DNA of 64,000 bases from JACSRF01 sp963695505 (lineage in GTDB: Bacteria; Chloroflexota; Anaerolineae; Promineifilales; Promineifilaceae): contig CAVOGX010000011.1 of the NCBI GenBank assembly GCA_963695505.1, forward strand, positions 295,541-359,540. Direction: 5' to 3'. Positions 1-8,871 of the stretch are shown here, one piece after another (positions within the stretch are counted from its first letter, which is position 1; every line of letters starts with the position of its first letter). Both the position numbers and the translations under genes were made by a program. Under the pieces are notes generated by a model that was not told the origin of the DNA, did no database searches, and saw only the letters and a list, made by a program, of their open reading frames with translations.

Positions 1-104
1 GATTCATAGGCAGTCTGCCAGCCCAGGCGCGCGCCCAGCCGTTCGGTAAGAGACGTTTTGCCTGCGCCAATATTTCCGGCAACGAGGACAAGGTGATTGG
101 TCAT
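1..104 (-). CDS. Deoxynucleoside kinase family protein, N-terminal fragment cut by window edge
   Basis: Only the first 34 codons are present, running off the left edge. The translation starts MTNHLVLVAGNIGAGKTSL, a P-loop (GNIGAGKTS) at residues 10-18 right at the N-terminus. That placement and sequence are typical of deoxyguanosine/deoxyadenosine kinases, which phosphorylate deoxynucleosides for dNTP salvage. The ATG (complement of 102-104) has a good ribosome binding site, GGAGG, about 7 bases upstream. Other small P-loop kinases share a similar start, so the substrate is inferred. Confidence 0.6.
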   Translation of the reverse strand, partial: MTNHLVLVAGNIGAGKTSLTERLGARLGWQTAYE

Positions 105-238
105 GAAATCAACCTCCGAGGAAATTCCGCAGACATTTTGCCAGAAGGCTAAACCATACTGGCGGAGCGCTGCGGCGCGGGGACACTTTTTTGTGAGAAG
201 GGGTAATTGTCAACGGGCAAGGGAAAATTGTCAATGGT

Positions 239-640
239 TTAGATAGAGTGGGCCAAAAAGAGGAGGATGAGGCCGTACCAGGGGCTGCCGCATAGATAGC
301 CGGGTTCACGAATGATGGCATAGGTAAGGGTGGCAACGAGTATGAATAAAAGGAGGCTGACAAATACCCAACGGAGGGCGCGGCGGCGCTGGCGGCGCTG
401 CCATTGTTCTGGAGTGAAGGTTTGGGTGATACGGCCGTTTCCCCCGCAAACCTCACAATCTATCCATTCAATCAAAGCCACCGCAGCATCGTGACCACAA
501 GGCAAAAGCCCTTCCGTTTTTCCTGCCCAATCACCCTCAGTATCAACTTCCTGACCGCATAGGGCACAGTGCGGAACATACCATTTCCCCGTCCCCTCAC
601 ATACCTGACACATGCTTACAATCTGGTGCAAGTCGTCCAT
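239..640 (-). CDS. Small membrane protein with DnaJ-type cysteine motifs
   Basis: The 133-residue protein has cysteine pairs near the N-terminus (CQVCEGTGKW, CALCGQEV, CGHD and CEVCGGNGR, residues 11-70), resembling the zinc-binding CxxCxGxG repeats of DnaJ. A basic stretch (QRRQRRRALR) and two hydrophobic segments (about residues 90-108 and 117-131) follow. The likely arrangement is a cytosolic zinc domain anchored in the membrane. The start ATG is preceded by AAAGGAT. I do not recognise a named family, and no neighbour suggests a role. Confidence 0.6.
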   Translation of the reverse strand: MDDLHQIVSMCQVCEGTGKWYVPHCALCGQEVDTEGDWAGKTEGLLPCGHDAAVALIEWIDCEVCGGNGRITQTFTPEQWQRRQRRRALRWVFVSLLLFILVATLTYAIIREPGYLCGSPWYGLILLFLAHSI

Positions 641-823
641 TATCCTTTTATAATTCCATTAGCGACCGTAACAGCTTTGGCACGGCCATTCTCATAACCG
701 TTATAATGATGCAATTATACAAAACTTGAACTTAAAATTCAGAACTAAAGGTCGGATTCGGGCGATTTGCCTCTAGCTCCCCCCCTTTAGCTCCAAACAC
801 TATCACTCATTGAGGTCTTCTAA

Positions 824-1513
824 ATGCGTGCATTTATTCGTCTTGTGGCGCGGCTGCTTATTTTCTTGATTGCTGACGTCAAAACCTACGGCATCGAAAA
901 CTTACCACTAACTGGGGCCTGTATTGTGGCTTCTAATCATTTGGGGCGCATAGACGCTATTTTGACGCTCACCGTTACCAATCGCAACGATCTGATCTTG
1001 ATGATTGCTGAAAAGTACGAAAAAAGTTCGTTATGGCGTTTTGTCGCTCGCAACCTGGATGCTTTTTTTGTCAACCGCCACGAACCGGATCTGAAAGCGC
1101 TGCGAAAAGTAACCCGCAGGCTGCAGCGCGGCGAGTTTTTCGCCATTGCGCCCGAGGGAACCCGCAGCCCTACCGAGTCTTTGCTGCCCGGCAAGCATGG
1201 CGCCGTCTACCTGGCCATGAAAACCGGCGCGCCCATTATACCCGTTGCCCTTATTGGGACTGAAGACCGGGTAGTGAAGGGAAATTTGCGGCGCCTCAAA
1301 CGCAGCAAAATTGTGCTGCGCGCCGGTGAACCCTATTCAATACCCCCGCTAGCAGGCACAGACCGGGATGCCTACCTGGAAGCCCAAACCGACGAACTCA
1401 TGTGCCGTATTGCCGCCATGCTCCCCGAAAAATACCGGGGCGTGTACGCTAACCACCCCCGATTACAAGAATTAATAGCGGACGGTTACGCGCACCCTAC
1501 TTCCCCCCACTAA
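824..1513 (+). CDS. plsC: 1-acyl-sn-glycerol-3-phosphate acyltransferase (PlsC family)
   Basis: The 229-residue protein carries the two acyltransferase signatures: HLGRID (the HX4D catalytic motif, near residue 39) and APEGTRSP (EGTR, substrate binding, near residue 110). A hydrophobic N-terminus (RLVARLLIFLIA) fits membrane association. The family transfers an acyl group to lysophosphatidic acid to form phosphatidic acid, the precursor of membrane phospholipids. The start ATG follows TTGAGGTC at suitable spacing. Its stop overlaps the stop of the convergent FAD oxidase by 4 bases. The exact acceptor is inferred from family membership. Confidence 0.88.
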   Translation: MRAFIRLVARLLIFLIADVKTYGIENLPLTGACIVASNHLGRIDAILTLTVTNRNDLILMIAEKYEKSSLWRFVARNLDAFFVNRHEPDLKALRKVTRRLQRGEFFAIAPEGTRSPTESLLPGKHGAVYLAMKTGAPIIPVALIGTEDRVVKGNLRRLKRSKIVLRAGEPYSIPPLAGTDRDAYLEAQTDELMCRIAAMLPEKYRGVYANHPRLQELIADGYAHPTSPH

Positions 1514-2893
1514 ACAAAAAGCTTGCCTGGGTTTAGAATACCCTTGGGGTCCAGGCTTTGTTTTAGCTGGCGCATTACATCCACCGCCTCGCCGTGCTCC
1601 TGGCGGAGGTAAGGCGCTTTTCCAACCCCTACCCCATGTTCGCCCGTGCTGGTTCCGCCCAGTTCAATGGCCTTCAGCACAATGGCCTTATTCACATCAT
1701 GAACGCGGGCTTCTTCGGCTGCATCGCGAAAGCCAAGGGTAACATGCATATTGCCATCACCGGCGTGGCCAATCATGAAACCGCCGACGCCATTGGCCTG
1801 CATGGCGTCTTCAGCGTGGGCGATGAGCTGCGGGTAAGCGCTGATGGGTACGGCTACGTCGGTAACCAGCCACTGAACGTCAGGACGGGAGCGGACCCAG
1901 GTTTCGTACGTATGGTGGCGGGCTGTCCACAACCGCTGGCGTTCGGTCGGGTCGGCAGTTGCATGAATATGGGTCGCACCAAACTCCGCGCATATCTTGT
2001 TAACCATCTCCAACCCCAGGTGAATGGTTTCAGCGTGAGCGGCATGAAATTCCATAAGCAAGGTGGGCTGCGCGGGCAGGTCCAGGTGGTTTTCACGGGA
2101 GAGGAGTACGGCCGTTTCTGCATCAATGAACTCTAACGCCGCCAAATCCAGCCCACTGCCACGCACGGCCACTACCGCCTCGATGGCCTGGGCCGGCGCC
2201 GGGAACGAGGCCATCACCGCACTCATCAACTCTGGAACAGGGGTGAGCTTGAGGGTGGCTTCGGTGATGACGCCCAGGGTGCCTTCGCTGCCCACAAAAA
2301 GGTGCAACAGGTCATAGCCCGCCGACTGCTTAATAGAGCGCGACCCTACGCGAATGAGACGGCCGTCCGCTAAAGCCACCTGCATGCGCAGCACGTTATC
2401 TTTCGTTGCGCCATATTTAACGGTGCGAATGCCGGCGGCGTTATTGGCCAACATGCCCCCAATGGTAGCGTTAGCGCCGGGGTCTGGTGGGAAGAAAAGG
2501 CCATGCCGGGCCAGGTGCGCATTCAGATCTTTGTAACCCAAGGCCAGGCTGCACGGTCACTTGAAAATCGTCAACGTGCACGGCCAAAACGGCCGTCATG
2601 CGCTCAGTGGAAAGGGAAATGCCCCCAAACCAGGGAATGGGGTGCCCTTCAAAAGAGGAGCCCGCCCCCCAAGGTGTGACGGGGATATGGTGCTGGTAAG
2701 CCAAAGCGAGAACGGCAGCCACCTGTTCGGCCGTTTCTGGCCAAACTACCACCTCTGCCAGGCGCGGGGCAAAGCGGGACATGTCTTGGGCATGAAGCTG
2801 GCGGTCTGCCTCGGCGGTGCTCACATTTTGCGACCCAACAATAGCCTCTAACTGCTGCACAATCGTGGAGCTTACAGGGGTAAACTCTGCCAT
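1510..2893 (-). CDS. FAD-linked oxidase, D-lactate dehydrogenase/glycolate oxidase GlcD type (one frameshift)
   Basis: Two reading frames join into one protein of about 460 residues. The N-terminal part (from 2893, start supported by AAAGGATTGG upstream) contains the FAD-binding PCMH fold with PWGAGSSFEGHP. The C-terminal part (1510-2541) starts in the same fold with PPDPGANATIGGMLANNAAG and continues with the FAD_oxidase_C domain, including HAGDGNMH and GTSTGEHGVG near the end. Reading frame is lost near 2540-2546, where one extra base in GGGTTAC would restore VQPGLGYKDL. Family members oxidise D-2-hydroxyacids such as D-lactate or glycolate. The break may be a sequencing error, since both halves are well conserved. 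Confidence 0.82.
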
Positions 2894-2954
2894 AAACCAA
2901 TCCTTTTTGCGGGAATTGGGCATGATTCTGCCTGCCAAATGGCCGTATGGCAAA

Positions 2955-3548
2955 TTATTTATTGGGCGTGAGGGTTATTGGCGGTACGGCGTGGCGCTTG
3001 CGGCCTAACTGCCAGATGAGAAGCAGCACGAGCACGACAGGCAGGAGCACCAGCCACGCTGGAGGCGGCGCGAAAGAATCGGGCAGCGGATCGGGAGGTG
3101 TGTGCGCTTTTTCCCAATTAACGCGTCGGTAGCGCGCGCCGGTTGTGATGGAGCCCTTAAAATCTGCTCCGGACACATTGCTATTACGCAGCCTGCCGCG
3201 GCTGAAATTGGCGCCTGTTAAATTGGCCCCCTGCCAGTTAACGGCATTTATTTTGGCGGTTGTAAAGTCAGCTTGCTGGCAGTTGGCCTGCTCCAGGGTG
3301 ACGCCTAGCAAAAATGCACCATGCAGACACGCATTTGAAAGATCGGCATGGGAAAGATCGCAGCCGACGATCAGGGAATTGCTCAAATCAGCCCCGCTGA
3401 GGTTGGCGCCCGCTAGCTGCAGGCCCGCCAGTCGGATCCCAGCAAGGTTGGCATCACGGAGATCGGCACCGTTCAGATTATGACTCTGCTGAATGGCCGC
3501 CTTTAGATCTTCTTTTGTACGCAGTTGTTTTTCATTTTGGGGGAGCAT
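2955..3548 (-). CDS. Pentapeptide-repeat protein with C-terminal membrane anchor
   Basis: The 197-residue protein holds about 20 tandem A(D/N)LXX pentapeptides between residues 25 and 130 (for example GADLRDANLAG, GANLSGADLS), predicting a right-handed quadrilateral beta-helix. A proline-rich linker and one transmembrane helix (WLVLLPVVLVLLLIW) follow, ending in a basic tail. Pentapeptide proteins have varied or unknown roles, some mimicking DNA. The membrane anchor here makes a gyrase-protection role unlikely. It lies 61 bases upstream of the FAD oxidase on the same strand. Confidence 0.8.
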   Translation of the reverse strand: MLPQNEKQLRTKEDLKAAIQQSHNLNGADLRDANLAGIRLAGLQLAGANLSGADLSNSLIVGCDLSHADLSNACLHGAFLLGVTLEQANCQQADFTTAKINAVNWQGANLTGANFSRGRLRNSNVSGADFKGSITTGARYRRVNWEKAHTPPDPLPDSFAPPPAWLVLLPVVLVLLLIWQLGRKRHAVPPITLTPNK

Positions 3549-3565
3549 GATTACCTCACCAGGCG

Positions 3566-4465
3566 CTAGCCGGAGACAGGTTCTTTAAAATCGTAAAGAC
3601 CATCAACCACAGACCACTGCTTTTGGCATTGCGGGTCTGGGCAGTGGAGACGGCCGTTTTCCACCTCTCCCAGCGGCGATAGACAATTTGGGCAGGCAAA
3701 GAAACTGGGGGGAACGGCCGTTTCACCCCCCGCGGGGTGGGAACTATGGACAAACACACTGGGAGCAAGCTGCCACCAGTTACCGGTTAATTGCGCTGCG
3801 CTATCCAGACCGGCAAGGAGCGAAGCCGGGACCAGCTTCTTCAACGGCTCAAAGCGAAAATGTGAAACTGTCAGCATCCTTCCTGGGCCAAAACCAGCCT
3901 GGCGAAGCTGCTTTTGTATCCATTGCGGGTGAAAATCAAAGTTTAGCTCCACAAATTCAACCGGCGCACGATCAAAAGGAGACCACTCTTGCCGCTTTAA
4001 CCAATAGCGAAAAACGGCCTTCAAGTTTTGCTTGTTGGCAAATTCCAAGATGTAATGACCGCCAGGGCGGGCAATGCGCGCCAACTGCCGAAAAAGTGCT
4101 GGGGCGTCAGCCGCGTGATGCAACGTGCGCACTTGTACAACTGTTTCAAACAGCCCCTCGACAAAAGGCATCTGGTACCAGTTGCCCGCCACATACAGGA
4201 TACGGGAATCCCCCCTCAGGTGTTCCTGCGCCTCGCGCAGCAATGACCGGGAATAGTCGAACAGTACCACCTTCTCGTACCCGCGATACTCCTCCGCCAG
4301 GCGTCCAAAACCGGCGCCAATTTCAATCAAGGTTCTGCCCCGGGCAGGCATAAGCCGGCGCAGGGCAATGCGCTCGGCCCGGTCTTCATAGTCGCGCCCC
4401 TGTCCCTCCCAAAAACGGGTGCGATAATCAGACCCTTCGTAATCACAAACAGGGGGCGTGGTCAT
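3566..4465 (-). CDS. Class I SAM-dependent methyltransferase with C-terminal zinc-ribbon
   Basis: Starting from the ATG at 4465 the protein is 299 residues. The Rossmann methyltransferase core is clear: LIEIGAGFGRLAEEY (motif I, SAM binding) near residue 45, VVLFDYS (motif II), and RPGGHYILEFANK (post-III region). The C-terminus has CPNCLSPL and CPDPQC, a four-cysteine Trm112/zinc-ribbon-like module. The linker before it contains an ACGGCCGT copy reading ETAVPP. The substrate cannot be named. An earlier TTG start at 4492 is possible but has no better support. Confidence 0.75.
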   Translation of the reverse strand: MTTPPVCDYEGSDYRTRFWEGQGRDYEDRAERIALRRLMPARGRTLIEIGAGFGRLAEEYRGYEKVVLFDYSRSLLREAQEHLRGDSRILYVAGNWYQMPFVEGLFETVVQVRTLHHAADAPALFRQLARIARPGGHYILEFANKQNLKAVFRYWLKRQEWSPFDRAPVEFVELNFDFHPQWIQKQLRQAGFGPGRMLTVSHFRFEPLKKLVPASLLAGLDSAAQLTGNWWQLAPSVFVHSSHPAGGETAVPPSFFACPNCLSPLGEVENGRLHCPDPQCQKQWSVVDGLYDFKEPVSG

Positions 4466-4494
4466 ATTCAGCGTGTGTTTCCCGGGAAACAAGT

Positions 4495-5121
4495 TTATTC
4501 AGTGGCCGACTCATCAGGCGCCGGTTCTGGAACGGCCGTATTACCGGAAATGCGGTCAAACAACTCAGCATTTGTTGCCGGCAAGCCGTTCAACAGCGCG
4601 TCGAGGGGTGAAAACAGGCCTTGCAACTGGCTAAAAGGTGCTCCCAAATCCGTTTCATTTAGGGGAATCACGGCTTCAACCGCAAGCTGCACAGGAAGTT
4701 GCTCATTAATGGGCACGTCCAGGTCAAGCTGCACCGGCAACTGCAAATTCACCGGCAGTTCCAAATTTACCTGGCCATTAATTTGCCCGCCACCATCGGG
4801 AAAGGTAAAAGTTGCGGGAACATCCAACTCTACCGCATCCACCACCACAACCGTCGTTGTGGTAGACAGGGGCACGGTCAGCACGACGGGAATGGTGTCA
4901 CTGACGTCAATAGTGCGCCGGATAGTTGCTGCATTCATATCCTCAAAGCTTTCATTAAGGCCGCCAACAATGGGCTTGGCAATGTCATTAACTATGGGAA
5001 TGATGAGGGGAGATGCCACCAGCAGCACAATAATCAGCACCAGATTGGTAACAAAGGAGAAAATGATGGCAAAGGTTTTGAACGCCTGCCACGGCTTGCC
5101 GTCTCGTAAATACTTGTTCAT
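4495..5121 (-). CDS. Hypothetical membrane-anchored protein with LPV-rich repeats
   Basis: The 208-residue protein has one N-terminal transmembrane helix (about residues 16-45, TNLVLIIVLLVASPLIIPIV). A Thr/Val-rich segment (STTTTTVVVV-like) follows, then imperfect alternating repeats such as ELPVNLQLPVQLDLDVP (residues 100-150), probably beta-rich and outside the cytoplasm. The acidic tail carries an ACGGCCGT copy read as NTAVPEPAP. I recognise no named family. It lies 29 bases upstream of the methyltransferase on the same strand, so they may be cotranscribed. Confidence 0.6.
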   Translation of the reverse strand: MNKYLRDGKPWQAFKTFAIIFSFVTNLVLIIVLLVASPLIIPIVNDIAKPIVGGLNESFEDMNAATIRRTIDVSDTIPVVLTVPLSTTTTVVVVDAVELDVPATFTFPDGGGQINGQVNLELPVNLQLPVQLDLDVPINEQLPVQLAVEAVIPLNETDLGAPFSQLQGLFSPLDALLNGLPATNAELFDRISGNTAVPEPAPDESATE

Positions 5122-5322
5122 TTGCCGACCTCCGGATATTTACAGTTTAGCTTGACATATAATTCCTGAATTATGGTAGCATGGTTCTGGCAAATATCAA
5201 AGGGGGAGTTCTTAGGATTTGTTTCCCAGGATAGAAGACGGGGTCTTTCGCCCCACCCTGATTGGCGAGAGCAGGTGAATTCAGTAGAATGGAGCCCAGG
5301 GGAGCAACGTACAGGTAAATCT

Positions 5323-6519
5323 ATGGCGCAAAACGTAGCGGTATTCCTTGATCTCGACAATTTGGTAATTGGCGCCCGGCAGGCCAATCTATCCTTTTCC
5401 GTCCATCCCATATTGGAGCAGATCGAAAGCTTAACCAACGGCCGTATTGTGCTGCGGCGTGCCTATGGTGATGTGCACCAACACCGGGACGTGGTACGCG
5501 ATTTGACAGCATCGGGCTTCGTGACTCAGGCCAACCTCCCCATCAATAATTTTGGCAAAAATTTGGCAGACATGCAGATTACCGTGGATGCCATGGAGTC
5601 GCTGGTTGACGAACGGCCGTATCACGTCTACGTGCTCATCACCGGCGATCAGGATTTTTCCCCTCTGGCCCAGGCGCTGCGCAAGCGGGACAAGACTGTC
5701 ATCGGCATAGGCGTACGTCACGCTACCAGCGCCACCTTTGCCAGCTTGTGCGACCAATATTTGTACTATGAAGACATCATTCCCACGTCAACCCTGGATG
5801 CCAACCAGGTAGAAAAACTGCTGGCAAAAAGCCTCACCACTCTCGAAAACGAGATGGGGAGAGTGCGGGCCAGCGTGCTAAAACAGCGGATGAACGAATT
5901 GAGTAACGGCGCTTTCTCTAATTCGCGCTTTGCTGAAGGGAGCTTTCGGAAGTTTCTGGAGCAATACCCCTACCTGGCACACATTCAACAAGAAGATACA
6001 ACCACGTATGTAACGACAACGGCCGTTAAGGCAGACCCCCGTCCCTCCATACCATCCCAACGACATCAAGCATACCGAACCGCGCTCAAAAAGGAGAAAT
6101 TGCGGGTTATTCCTGTCCCGGCGCGCTTGCTTTTACTCAAAGAAATTGTCCACCTCTTGCAAAAGCAAGATTATCAGTGGCGAGCCCTTATAAATTTGGT
6201 GGTAGATATCTTCCAAAAACGCGGGCGGGACGAAATTTCGAAAAACCTGACAAATGCCGCCTTAATTCTGGCCCGTGAAGCAGGAATTATCGATATACAC
6301 AAAGTTAACTCGCTGGCTACCTCGTCGGTCTCGCTGACCCTTTCGGGAGACAACCTTTTTCAAAGAGCTGTTGTATTGTGTGATCGTACCTATCTGGCCA
6401 AAATTCTTGCCTTACCAGAGCCTTTCGACATTCGCGAGGCGTCGCTGGCACTGTACGACACGCCACGATACGCCGCTTACTTACAGCGCATTTTGCCATC
6501 TACAAATCACAACCCTTAG
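5323..6519 (+). CDS. NYN-domain (PIN-like) putative ribonuclease with OST-HTH/LOTUS-like C-terminus
   Basis: I chose the ATG at 5323 because the first recognisable residues of the domain (MAQNVAVFLDLDNL) start there; upstream in-frame codons look like leader sequence. The NYN domain spans about residues 3-150, with acidic metal-site positions in FLDLDNL, DMQITVDAM and ITGDQDFSPL. The rest (residues 175-260 and again about 290-360) has two winged-helix OST-HTH/LOTUS-like segments (SNSRFAEGSFRKFLEQYP; LKEIVHLLQKQDYQWRALI). NYN-LOTUS proteins are predicted RNA-processing nucleases. Its stop overlaps the convergent flavin-binding gene by 4 bases. Confidence 0.75.
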   Translation: MAQNVAVFLDLDNLVIGARQANLSFSVHPILEQIESLTNGRIVLRRAYGDVHQHRDVVRDLTASGFVTQANLPINNFGKNLADMQITVDAMESLVDERPYHVYVLITGDQDFSPLAQALRKRDKTVIGIGVRHATSATFASLCDQYLYYEDIIPTSTLDANQVEKLLAKSLTTLENEMGRVRASVLKQRMNELSNGAFSNSRFAEGSFRKFLEQYPYLAHIQQEDTTTYVTTTAVKADPRPSIPSQRHQAYRTALKKEKLRVIPVPARLLLLKEIVHLLQKQDYQWRALINLVVDIFQKRGRDEISKNLTNAALILAREAGIIDIHKVNSLATSSVSLTLSGDNLFQRAVVLCDRTYLAKILALPEPFDIREASLALYDTPRYAAYLQRILPSTNHNP

Positions 6520-6974
6520 CTCAAAGGGTTTAGAGGGATTTCGTCGCGATGCCCAAAGCCCTTGCTGTTATCGATAAAATAAAGGCGGCGCGGGCGCAGA
6601 CGGTACCAGTTTACTTTACCCAGGGCAGCCCGTATCGGCGGCGGTGCTTGCTGTAAGAAAGGGAATTTTTGCGTGTATATGGCAACGGCCGTTTCCCGCT
6701 CCACACCACTTAACAACTGCACCTCCCCCGCACATTGAATCCCCTTGATTTCGCCCCAATCCTGGTAGTTTTCCTGGATGGTTACTGCAACCTGGGCATT
6801 CGTGGCCACGTCTTGGGCATGGCGCGTATGCCCTGCCGAGAGAAACAGCAAATCAAACCCTTCGCTGGCATAAAACACAGCCGCCGCCCACACTCCCTCT
6901 TGCCCGGTTGTAGCCAGCGTCATCACGTGGTGGCCGGCCAGGTACTCTAGCGCCTGCTGTTGCACATCAACCAT
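6516..6974 (-). CDS. Pyridoxamine 5'-phosphate oxidase-like FMN-binding protein
   Basis: The 152-residue protein has the split-barrel fold pattern of PNPOx-like proteins: HHVMTLATTGQEGVWAAAVFY at residues 15-35, then DLLFLSAGHTRHAQD and GIQCAGEVQLL. Members bind FMN or F420 and act as small oxidoreductases; the YhbP-like group is the closest match by eye. It directly follows ubiX with an 8-base overlap, so the two are translationally coupled. The link to ubiX may reflect shared flavin chemistry, which is inference. Confidence 0.72.
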   Translation of the reverse strand: MVDVQQQALEYLAGHHVMTLATTGQEGVWAAAVFYASEGFDLLFLSAGHTRHAQDVATNAQVAVTIQENYQDWGEIKGIQCAGEVQLLSGVERETAVAIYTQKFPFLQQAPPPIRAALGKVNWYRLRPRRLYFIDNSKGFGHRDEIPLNPLS

Positions 6975-7551
6975 GCCGTTGGCTGCCCCCCTGCCAGCGC
7001 TGGAAAAGATCTTGCGGCAGTTCGATATCCAGCAAATCCAAAACGCGGTTCACAGATTGATTGATGACATCATCCAGGGTTTGAGGGCGATGATAAAAAG
7101 CCGGCATGGGCGGCACCAGAACAGCCCCCATTTCCACAACCTGAGTCATAGCCCGCAGATGGCCCAGGTGCAGGGGTGTTTCCCGGGGAACAATGATCAG
7201 ACGCCGGCGATCTTTTAGCACCACATCAGCCGCTCGCAGCAGCAAATTGTCGCTAAAAGAGTAAGCAATGCCGGCCAGCGTCTTCATGGAACAGGGTATG
7301 ATGACCATCCCCGCCGTCTTGAAAGAGCCAGACGAAACGGCCGCAGCAATATCCTTAAAGCGATAGGTTTCATCCGCCAGAGCCTGCACCTGCTCCACAC
7401 TGTAATCCGTTTCCAGGCCAATAGTGATGCCTCCGGCCGCACTGAGAATTAGATGCGTTTCAACATCGGGCACACCGCGTAAAATTTCGAGCAAGCGGAT
7501 GCCATAGATGACGCCGCTGGCCCCTGAAATACCAACAATCAATCGTTTCAT
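6967..7551 (-). CDS. ubiX: Flavin prenyltransferase UbiX/Pad family
   Basis: The ATG at 7551 gives a 194-residue protein starting MKRLIVGISGASGVIYGIRL, the UbiX N-terminal FMN-binding segment. Also seen are ETDYSVEQVQ, ASGSFKTAGMVIIPCSMKTL (conserved S-x-P-C-S-M) and ETPLHLGHLRAM near residue 140. UbiX prenylates reduced FMN to make the cofactor used by UbiD-type decarboxylases. No ubiD gene is visible in this window. An upstream in-frame start near 7629 would add a non-conserved leader. Confidence 0.9.
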   Translation of the reverse strand: MKRLIVGISGASGVIYGIRLLEILRGVPDVETHLILSAAGGITIGLETDYSVEQVQALADETYRFKDIAAAVSSGSFKTAGMVIIPCSMKTLAGIAYSFSDNLLLRAADVVLKDRRRLIIVPRETPLHLGHLRAMTQVVEMGAVLVPPMPAFYHRPQTLDDVINQSVNRVLDLLDIELPQDLFQRWQGGSQRHG

Positions 7552-7699
7552 GTATCTTCCATCACTTTCGTTACAACCCTTCTGGGGGTTCGGGTATAAT
7601 CGGCTCAACAAATACGGGAGCATTCCCAAATATGCCGTTCAGTTAAAAAGAGTATACTGCAAATCCAGCGTCTCCTTATCATGATTTCAAGAGGTCACA

Positions 7700-8650
7700 G
7701 TGAAAACACATTTTATTGCGGATTTATCCGCTGGAACAGAACTGTTAAACGAACCCTTTATGTTGCAGGAAGTGGCACAGCGCATTACTAAAGACGGCCG
7801 TCCTTACCTGCTGTGCACCCTGCGCGATAAAAGTGGGCAGGCCGGTGCGGTTTTCTGGAACGTGCCCGCTTATGTCGAAGAATGGGCGCGGTCCGGCGCC
7901 ACGGCGCTTATAACAGGGCGGGCTGTCAACTACAAAGAGGCATTACAAATTAACATAACGGACATGAACCCTGCGGTCGATCCGGATTTAACGGAACTGC
8001 TGCCTTCCAGCTTGCGCTCTCGGCAAGAAATGGTGGCTGAGCTGCAGGCCATCATTGGCGGGTTAGCCCAACCCTGGCAAAAGCTGGTAGCTCACTTACT
8101 GCTGGATGAAGCATTCCTCCAGCTTTACAGTCTGGCTCCGGCAGCCCGCTCAATGCACCATGGATACATTGGCGGTCTGCTTGAACATTCACTTAGTATG
8201 GCCGCCATTGCCGAAAAGTTAGCCGGCCACTATCCTTATGTCAACCGAGACTTGCTGCTGGCTGGGGCGTTGCTGCACGACATGGGCAAAACGATGGAGT
8301 ACAGCGTTGATGGCTCGTTTGAGTTAACGGATGACGGCCGTTTAGTAGGGCACATTGTGCGCGCCGTCGTCATGATTGAAAATGGAGCCACCGCTGTCGA
8401 CTTCCCCGAAACCGAATTACGGCAGCTCATCCATCTCGTGGCTTCCCATCACGGCACGCAGGAATGGGGGTCGCCGGTTGTGCCTAAAAGCATTGAGGCG
8501 GTCATCCTGCATCAGATAGACCTGCTGGACAGCAGGGTACAAGGCTTTCTGGACCACGTGCGCAACGACACGGGCGGCCAGACCTGGACCGCGCAAAGCA
8601 GCAATATGTTCCAAACACCTTTGCAACGGCCGTTTACATTTGGAAAGTGA
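7700..8650 (+). CDS. HD-domain protein with OB-fold, YhaM-like 3'-5' exoribonuclease
   Basis: The 316-residue protein starts at GTG with AGAGGT upstream. Residues 1-90 form an OB-fold nucleic-acid-binding region. Residues about 155-280 are an HD domain with HHGYIGGLLEHSLSMA, LLAGALLHDMGKTMEY (the HD pair) and LVASHHG. The order OB then HD, the length and the HD motifs match YhaM/CBF1 family 3'-5' exoribonucleases, which trim RNA using metal ions. The C-terminus carries an ACGGCCGT copy. Confidence 0.82.
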   Translation: MKTHFIADLSAGTELLNEPFMLQEVAQRITKDGRPYLLCTLRDKSGQAGAVFWNVPAYVEEWARSGATALITGRAVNYKEALQINITDMNPAVDPDLTELLPSSLRSRQEMVAELQAIIGGLAQPWQKLVAHLLLDEAFLQLYSLAPAARSMHHGYIGGLLEHSLSMAAIAEKLAGHYPYVNRDLLLAGALLHDMGKTMEYSVDGSFELTDDGRLVGHIVRAVVMIENGATAVDFPETELRQLIHLVASHHGTQEWGSPVVPKSIEAVILHQIDLLDSRVQGFLDHVRNDTGGQTWTAQSSNMFQTPLQRPFTFGK

Positions 8651-8653
8651 GCC

Positions 8654-8868
8654 ATGGCCACGGCGCTGGTGCTGGGTGGTGTGTCATGGAACAAGGTGGT
8701 TTATGTCAACCAGCTACCAGAGCCTATCCCGCAAACGACATTCAGCCAGGGTGCTCATGAAACAGTAGGGGCAACAGGAGCCGGTGAAGCGCTAGATCTC
8801 CATAAGCTGGGGTAGACGTGGGGCTACACGGACTGATTGGGGAGGATGCGTACGGCCGTTACCGCTCG
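8654..8868 (+). pseudogene. Truncated and frameshifted PfkB/ribokinase-family remnant
   Basis: An ATG 3 bases after the YhaM-like stop opens 53 codons (MATALVLGGVSWNKVVYV...) that match the N-terminus of PfkB sugar kinases, including a version of the GGTGA motif (VGATGAGEALDLHKLG). The frame stops at TAG (8813-8815). Adding one G to the GGGG run restores the expected sequence VDVGLHGLIGEDAYGRY. Similarity then ends at about 8868, where the convergent rel gene ends. Roughly 230 residues of a normal 300-residue kinase are missing, including the C-terminal catalytic base region. Confidence 0.6.
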
Positions 8869-8871
8869 CTA

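Noticed and set aside
5152..5180. TTGACA followed by TATAAT-like bases before the NYN gene
   Set aside because: TTGACA is immediately followed by TATAAT with no spacer, and the alternative -10 (TATGGT) is only 14 bases away; too weak to list as a promoter.
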